Position numbers and translations under genes: made by a program
NCBI RefSeq assembly: GCF_051433195.1
Contig: NZ_JBHMFT010000008.1
Location: 1 to 64,000 of the forward strand
Reading direction: 5' to 3'
DNA length: 64,000 bases
DNA from: Falsiroseomonas sp051433195
Lineage (GTDB): Bacteria > Pseudomonadota > Alphaproteobacteria > Acetobacterales > Acetobacteraceae
The notes under the pieces: model-generated
What the model was told of the DNA's origin: nothing
Seen by the model: only the letters and a program-made list of their open reading frames with translations
Databases searched by the model: none
Part shown: positions 59,379 to 64,000 of the stretch, piece by piece
How positions within the stretch are numbered: position 1 is the stretch's first letter
How the letters are laid out: the number at the start of each line of letters is the position of its first letter

Positions 59379-60296
59379 ATGATGAAGACCGCCCGGGGGA
59401 TCGACCTCAGCGCCCTGGCCCGCCCTTCCGGCGCCTTCGCCATGCTGGCGGTGGACCAGCGGGAAGGCCTGCGCGCGATGCTGGCCGAACATCAGGATGG
59501 GCCGGTGAGCGACCGGACGATGTCGGACTTCAAGATGGCCGCCTTGCGTGCGCTGACCCCGCATGCCTCCGCCGCGCTGCTGGACCGGGAGCTTGCCTGG
59601 GACCGCGCCATTGCCGAGCACGCGGTGGCGCCGGGCTGTGCCCTGATCGCCGCCGCGGATGTGCTGGTGCCCGGACCCGGGGAACTAGTGGCCGATTCCC
59701 GCATCGACGAGGCGGTGGTGCCGGCGAAGGTCCGTGCCGATGGCGCCGTGGCGCTGAAGCTGTTGGTGATCTGGCGGCCGGACGAGCCGGCCGAGCCGCG
59801 CGTCGCGCTGGTCGATGACTTTATCGCTCGCTGCCGCGCCGCCGGCCTCGCCAGCATCGTCGAGCCGGTCTGCCGCAAGCCGCGCGACGGCCGCGCCTGG
59901 AACCCGGCCGAGGGCATCCTGCCGGCCGCAAGGGAACTCGGCGATCGCGGCGCCGACATCTACAAGGCCGAGATGCCGCTGTTCGGCAAGGGCGCGGAGG
60001 CGGAGGTGCGGCGGGCCTGCGCGGAGCTGACCCGCACCGTGAACGGGCCGTGGGTGGTGCTGTCCTCGGGCGTCGCGCCGGACGACTTCCCGCAGGCGGT
60101 CGAATGGGCCTGCCGCGAGGGCGCATCAGGCTTTCTGGCGGGGCGAGCAGTCTGGCGCACCGTCATCGGGCGCCCCGATGTCGAGGCCGCGCTCCGGGAG
60201 GATGCCGTTCCGCGCCTGCAGCGCCTGGTCGAGGTCGTGGACCGGGTCGCCGGCGGGTTCAGCCCCGGGGCCCGGCCCCGGACGCCGCACGATTGA
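59379..60296 (+). CDS. Class I aldolase of the LacD/YihT family
   Basis: A 305-residue protein with FAMLAVDQREGLRAML, TMSDFKMAALRAL, GADIYKAEMPLFGKG (Schiff-base Lys in YKAEMP) and VVLSSGVAPDDFPQAV, matching tagatose-1,6-bisphosphate and sulfofructosephosphate aldolases. It would split the phosphorylated ketose into C3 units. Start 59379 has AGGAG six bases upstream. The 3' ends of this and the arsJ gene overlap by 38 bases, tail to tail. Confidence 0.83.
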   Translation: MMKTARGIDLSALARPSGAFAMLAVDQREGLRAMLAEHQDGPVSDRTMSDFKMAALRALTPHASAALLDRELAWDRAIAEHAVAPGCALIAAADVLVPGPGELVADSRIDEAVVPAKVRADGAVALKLLVIWRPDEPAEPRVALVDDFIARCRAAGLASIVEPVCRKPRDGRAWNPAEGILPAARELGDRGADIYKAEMPLFGKGAEAEVRRACAELTRTVNGPWVVLSSGVAPDDFPQAVEWACREGASGFLAGRAVWRTVIGRPDVEAALREDAVPRLQRLVEVVDRVAGGFSPGARPRTPHD

Positions 60297-61515
60297 GCGG
60301 CAGACCCAGCGTCACCGCCCAGCACGCCACGAGCATGATCGCGGACCCGGCCAGGCAGGCCGCGAGCCCGCCCCAGCCATACAGCAGCCCCGAGAGCAGG
60401 GTTCCGCCGAAGCGGCCGGCGGCATTGGCGGCATAGTAGAAGCCGACATCCTCCGCCGCCTTCTCCGACCCGGCATAGGCCAGCACGAGGTAGGAGTGGA
60501 CGGAGGAGTTCACCGCGAAGACGAAGCCGAACACCGCCAGCCCCGCGGCCACCACCAGGTCCGGCCGAGGCACCTCCACGAGGAGCGCGCCGGTCAGCGC
60601 CACGGGCACCAGCGCCAGCAGCAGCGACCACAGCCGCGCGGCGGGAACCTCCGTGGTCAGCCCGTCGGCGCTGCGTCGTACCAGCGCCGGCGCGGCCGCC
60701 TGCACGACGCCGTAGCCGATGGTCCACAGCGCCAGGAACCCGCCCACCATGGCGAAGCTCCAGCCGGCGGCATACAGGAACACCGGCAGGCCGACCACGA
60801 ACCACACGTCGCGCGCGCCGAACAGGAAGACGCGCGCCGCCGCCAGCAGGTTCACGCCGCGGTTCTTGGCGAACAGCTCCCGCGTCGTCCGCGAGGCCTT
60901 CGCCTTGCCCATCAGCGGCGGCAGGGCGAGCACCACGCCGGCCAGGATCACCGCCAGCCCCGCCGCCATGGCCCACAGCGCGCCGCGGAAGCCCAGCCCC
61001 TCCAGCAGCAGCCCGCCCAGGAAGAAGCCGAGGCCCTTCATTGCGTTCTTGCTGCCGGTGAAGAAGGCCACCCAGCGGAACAGCCGGCCGGAGGCCTCGC
61101 CGGCGGTCAGCTTGATCGCGGATTTGCTCGCCGTCTTGGTCAGGTCCTTGGCGACGCCGCAGACGCCCTGCGCCGCCACGACCCAGGCGACCGAGGCCAC
61201 CGCCGTCCAGCCAGGCGACATCGCCGACAGCATCAGGAAACCCAGGATCTGCGTGGCGAGGCCCACCGCCAGCATCCGCGCGATGCCGAAGCGCACGGCG
61301 AGCCAACCGCCGACCAGGTTCGCGCCGATGCCCGCGGCCTCGTACAGCAGGAACAGGAAGGCGAGCGTGAAGGGGGAGTAGCCGAGCCGGAAGAAATGCA
61401 GCAGCACCAGCATGCGCAGCGCGCCATCGGTCAGCGTGAAGCCCCAATAGGCGGCGGTGACGATGGCGTAGTTGCGCGTGCCGGAGCCGGAGGGCGCGAG
61501 CGCGCTGCCGCTCAA
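60259..61515 (-). CDS. arsJ: ArsJ organoarsenical efflux permease (MFS)
   Basis: A 418-residue, 12-helix transporter with the ArsJ features NYAIVTAAYWGFTLTDGALR, DLTKTASKSAIKLTAGEASG and FRWVAFFTGSKNAMKGLGFF. ArsJ exports 1-arseno-3-phosphoglycerate made by the adjacent GAPDH, giving arsenate resistance. ATGA overlap with that gene. Confidence 0.9.
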   Translation of the reverse strand: MSGSALAPSGSGTRNYAIVTAAYWGFTLTDGALRMLVLLHFFRLGYSPFTLAFLFLLYEAAGIGANLVGGWLAVRFGIARMLAVGLATQILGFLMLSAMSPGWTAVASVAWVVAAQGVCGVAKDLTKTASKSAIKLTAGEASGRLFRWVAFFTGSKNAMKGLGFFLGGLLLEGLGFRGALWAMAAGLAVILAGVVLALPPLMGKAKASRTTRELFAKNRGVNLLAAARVFLFGARDVWFVVGLPVFLYAAGWSFAMVGGFLALWTIGYGVVQAAAPALVRRSADGLTTEVPAARLWSLLLALVPVALTGALLVEVPRPDLVVAAGLAVFGFVFAVNSSVHSYLVLAYAGSEKAAEDVGFYYAANAAGRFGGTLLSGLLYGWGGLAACLAGSAIMLVACWAVTLGLPLNRAASGAGPRG

Positions 61516-62552
61516 ATCCCGGCCTCCGCCATGTGGCAGGCAAGATCCACCATGCGGCAGGCATAGCCCATCTCGTTGTCGTACCAGGCGTAGACCTTGA
61601 GCAGCGTGCCGTCGGTCACCAGGGTGCTCGGCGCGTCGATGATGGAACTGCGGGTGTCGCGGGCGTAATCGACGCTGACCAGCGGCCGCGTCTCATACCC
61701 GAGAATGCCGGCGAGGGGGCCGGCGGCTGCGGCAGCGAACAGCGCGTTGACCTCCTGGGCGCTGGTCTCGCGCCGCATCTCGAAGACGCAGTCGGTGAGG
61801 GAGGCGTTCAGCACCGGCGCGCGCACGGCGTGACCGTCCAGCTTGCCGCGCAGCTCCGGGTAGATCAGCGCGATGGCCGTGGCGCTGCCTGTCGTCGTCG
61901 GTTGCAGGCTCAGCATGGCCGACCTTGCGCGCCGAAGATCCTTGTGCGGGGCGTCGACCACGACGTTGGTGTTGGTCGGGTCGTGAATGGTGGTGATCTG
62001 GCCGTGCCGGATGCCGATCGCCTCATGCACCACTTTCACCACCGGGGCGAGGCAATTGGTGGTGCAGGAGGCGGCGGTGACGATCGGGTGCCGCGCCGGG
62101 TCGTACAGGTGGTGATTGACGCCCACCACGACATTCAGGACGCCGTCGAACTTCACCGGTGCCGCGACGATGACGCGCTTCGCACCGCGCGCCAGATGGC
62201 CTTCCAGCGTGGCGGGGTCGAGGAACTTCCCGGTGCAGTCCAGCACCACGTCGACGCCAAGATCGCCCCAAGGGATGTCGGTCGGCCTCGCATGTTCGGA
62301 AAAGCCCAGGCGGCGCTCGCCGATGCGGATGGCGTCGCCCTGCGCCGCGATGGGGGCGCGCCAGCGGCCCTGCACGCTGTCGAATTCCAGCAGATGGGCG
62401 CAGGCGGCCGCGCCGCCCTTGATCTCGTTGAGGTGCACGACCTCCAGCCGATTGCCGGCGCGCGGATCCTCGGGCTGGCGCTCGGCCGCACCCATCGCCG
62501 CGCGGAGTGCGAGCCGCCCGATGCGACCCATGCCGGAGATGCCGACTCTCAT
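61512..62552 (-). CDS. ArsJ-associated glyceraldehyde-3-phosphate dehydrogenase
   Basis: A 346-residue GAPDH with NAD motif GISGMGRIGRLALRA, catalytic Cys163 (ASCTTNCLAP) and DPTNTNVVVDAPHKDLRRAR, the form found beside arsJ. It forms 1-arseno-3-phosphoglycerate from arsenate, which ArsJ exports. The start at 62552 has a GAGG upstream; 62576 would overlap the ArsR-ArsC stop. Confidence 0.9.
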   Translation of the reverse strand: MRVGISGMGRIGRLALRAAMGAAERQPEDPRAGNRLEVVHLNEIKGGAAACAHLLEFDSVQGRWRAPIAAQGDAIRIGERRLGFSEHARPTDIPWGDLGVDVVLDCTGKFLDPATLEGHLARGAKRVIVAAPVKFDGVLNVVVGVNHHLYDPARHPIVTAASCTTNCLAPVVKVVHEAIGIRHGQITTIHDPTNTNVVVDAPHKDLRRARSAMLSLQPTTTGSATAIALIYPELRGKLDGHAVRAPVLNASLTDCVFEMRRETSAQEVNALFAAAAAGPLAGILGYETRPLVSVDYARDTRSSIIDAPSTLVTDGTLLKVYAWYDNEMGYACRMVDLACHMAEAGI

Positions 62553-62575
62553 ATTTGTGTCCTCAGACTTGGTCA

Positions 62576-63433
62576 TCAGGCGCGCGCCAGCCCCTGCGGC
62601 TGCGCCAGTTCGTCGAGCCGCGCCTTCAGCGCCATCCGGTCCAGGGTGCCAAAGGGCAGGCTGGCGAAGATGGACAGGCGGCGGTGCAGCGCGGCGTAGA
62701 GTTCGTTGAGCAGCGTCGCGCGTTCCGGGGGACTGCCGCTGAACTTCGCGGGGTCGGGCAGCGGCCAGGCGGCGGTGATCACGGTCTCGCCAAAATCCGG
62801 GCACGCCTGGCCGGCCAGCGTGTCACACAGCGCCACGACGAAATCCATTCGCGGCGCATCGGGCCCGGTGAAGGCGTCCCAGGATTTCGAGCGCAGCGCG
62901 GAGACCTCGTGGCCGAGCGCCTTCAACTGCTGCAGCACCTCCGGCAGGGGGCCGTCCTGCGACGGGTCCGATCCGGCGGAGAAGGCACGGAAGCGGCCTT
63001 CGCCGATCCGGCCGAGGATCGCCTCGGCCATGATCGAGCGGGCGGAGTTGCGGGTGCAGAGGAACAGCACGTTGAACACGGGCGGCTGCATGTGGCCGGT
63101 CTCCCTTCTTGTGTCGAACAGACGGTTGAGGTCGCCGCAGCGGTCCGGCTCGCCGCCGCAGCAGGCCTCGGCGAGGAAGCCGACCAGGGCGCGGAGCGCG
63201 GCAATCTGCGGGGCGTAGACCAGGCTTCGCCCATGCCGCGTGGCGGCGACCAGGCCGGCCTGTTCCAGGGCGCGGAGGTGGAAGGACAGGGTCGAGGCCG
63301 GCACGCCGAGGCGCACCGCAATGTCGCCGGCGGCGAGACCCGAGGGGCCGGCGGCGAGCAGGGCACGCATGAGGTCGAGCCGGGTTTCCTGCCCCAGCGC
63401 CATGAATCCCGAGGCGGCCTGTCCCACATCCAT
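62576..63433 (-). CDS. Fused ArsR repressor - arsenate reductase (LMW phosphatase type)
   Basis: A 285-residue fusion. Residues 1-100 are an ArsR winged helix (LGVPASTLSFHLRALEQAGL) with a Cys cluster CCGGEPDRC near 91-99 for As(III). Residues 120-260 are an LMW-phosphatase arsenate reductase with CTRNSARS (Cys126, Arg132) and further Cys in VVALCDTLAGQACPDF. It is the first gene of the arsenic operon and diverges from the partial recombinase. Confidence 0.88.
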   Translation of the reverse strand: MDVGQAASGFMALGQETRLDLMRALLAAGPSGLAAGDIAVRLGVPASTLSFHLRALEQAGLVAATRHGRSLVYAPQIAALRALVGFLAEACCGGEPDRCGDLNRLFDTRRETGHMQPPVFNVLFLCTRNSARSIMAEAILGRIGEGRFRAFSAGSDPSQDGPLPEVLQQLKALGHEVSALRSKSWDAFTGPDAPRMDFVVALCDTLAGQACPDFGETVITAAWPLPDPAKFSGSPPERATLLNELYAALHRRLSIFASLPFGTLDRMALKARLDELAQPQGLARA

Positions 63434-63548
63434 GCTTCCAGCATAGTCGAAGGAACGCGATATCGGCGTGAAGCTTGCATGACGGCTTCAGCCGTTCGGC
63501 TCAGGGCAGGACGCTCCGCATCTCATGCAGCAGGCCCTAGGATACCTC

Positions 63549-63998
63549 CTACAGCGCCCCGGTCAGCGGGTGCCCTTCGAACAGGTCACCGAACTCGAGG
63601 TACTCACCCAACGTATCGAACCGCTTGTGGCGCCCAAGGCGCTTGAGCTGTGCGGGGTGGGCGCCGCGGCTCATGCCGGTGGTGAGCGCGCCACGCTTGA
63701 GGCTGTGGCCGCCAAAGGCCGCGGGATCGAAGCCGGCCGCCGCGGCGCGAGCCTGGACGATGTCGCCGACCGATTGCGGCGACAGCGGCGCGGTGCCGAG
63801 CCGGGCCGGGGCAGCGGGCTTGCCCGGCCGTGCCGGCCCTGGCGCCCAGAGGCGGCGGAACAGCGGCCCGGCCTCGATGGCCGCCGCGAGGCGCCAGTTG
63901 CGGATGGCGCGCACCGGGCAGAGTTCGGTGCTGCCATAGGGCAGGGGGATGCGCACGGCCGCCGCCTGGCTGCCCTTGCTCTGCGGAAGTTCCAGCAC
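63549..63998 (-). CDS. Tyrosine recombinase, C-terminal part (runs off right edge)
   Basis: The visible 149 residues include the catalytic Lys in QSKGSQ, the GGHSLKRGALTTGMSRGAHP box II (H-x-x-K-R instead of H-x-x-R), LKRLGRHKRFDTLGEYLEFG with the His and Tyr. The N-terminus is outside the window. It is a different lineage from the recombinase at 38.7 kb. Confidence 0.8.
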   Translation of the reverse strand: MLELPQSKGSQAAAVRIPLPYGSTELCPVRAIRNWRLAAAIEAGPLFRRLWAPGPARPGKPAAPARLGTAPLSPQSVGDIVQARAAAAGFDPAAFGGHSLKRGALTTGMSRGAHPAQLKRLGRHKRFDTLGEYLEFGDLFEGHPLTGAL

Positions 63999-64000
63999 CA

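Noticed and set aside
63458..63465. CGATATCG palindrome upstream of the ArsR-ArsC gene as ArsR operator
   Set aside because: Only 8 bases long and not similar to ArsR operators I know; too weak to list.

Overview
The window is a 64-kb, very GC-rich (about 68-70% by eye) stretch of a large plasmid or chromid from an alphaproteobacterium. Protein sequences and gene sets (plasmid RepA, a ParA/ParB pair, orphan tripartite-type binding proteins, coxMNOP, GTTC-N7-GTTC SOS box) point to an acetic-acid-bacteria relative of the Roseomonas type (Acetobacteraceae); that placement is inference. No rRNA, tRNA or CRISPR array was recognised.

Layout. 0-4.2 kb: accessory cargo made of small unknown genes in one minus-strand operon around a HAD-like protein, a ParS/MbcA-type antitoxin-like protein, a frameshifted DEDDh exonuclease, a zinc-ribbon protein and a 3'-truncated imuA that still has its SOS box. 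4.3-6.9 kb: replication module, a RepA initiator (PF04796 type) between two clusters of 15-bp iterons with a DnaA box and an AT-rich patch. 6.9-12.8 kb: a decaying amine/peptide catabolic operon (aminotransferase, FAD oxidase, FCD regulator, oligopeptide ABC transporter) with several independent lesions. 12.8-23.9 kb: a molybdopterin reductase, MFS exporter, iron-permease remnant, an OsmC/flavoprotein/MaoC group, a winged-helix/TPR regulator, a DUF1127 protein and an EamA exporter. 24.1-28.7 kb: an intact heme-copper oxidase operon of coxMNOP organisation. 28.8-34.1 kb: flavoprotein, two carboxymuconolactone-decarboxylase-fold proteins, a Bug-type binding protein, an opine-dehydrogenase-like protein and a Bug pseudogene.

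34.6-41.2 kb: partition and maintenance region. Three TGGATGCATCCA palindromes precede parA-parB; then a Phd/VapC toxin-antitoxin pair, a tyrosine recombinase, an unknown 205-residue protein and a kleisin (ScpA) follow in one overlapping operon. 41.9-52 kb: mixed catabolic genes (oligopeptide-type binding protein, D-2-hydroxyacid dehydrogenase, HWE-like histidine kinase, LysR and DUF5519 pair, molybdate-type binding protein, racemase-family protein, GMC oxidoreductase) interspersed with gene rubble (second cytochrome oxidase, lon). 52-60.3 kb: a polyol/sugar locus (DeoR regulator, mannitol-type dehydrogenase, ABC binding protein and two permeases but no ATPase, zinc alcohol dehydrogenase, PfkB kinase, class I aldolase). 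60.3-63.4 kb: an organoarsenical resistance operon (fused ArsR-ArsC, GAPDH, ArsJ). The window ends inside a second tyrosine recombinase.

How it works together. RepA with its iterons and ParA/ParB with palindromic centromere-like sites provide replication and segregation; the toxin-antitoxin pair and recombinase plausibly add post-segregational stability and dimer resolution, with ScpA a curious addition. The rest is metabolic and resistance cargo, much of it intact, with a striking number of internally deleted or frameshifted genes indicating a plasmid in active flux. The most interesting unit is the toxin-antitoxin/recombinase/unknown/kleisin operon at 38.0-41.2 kb.
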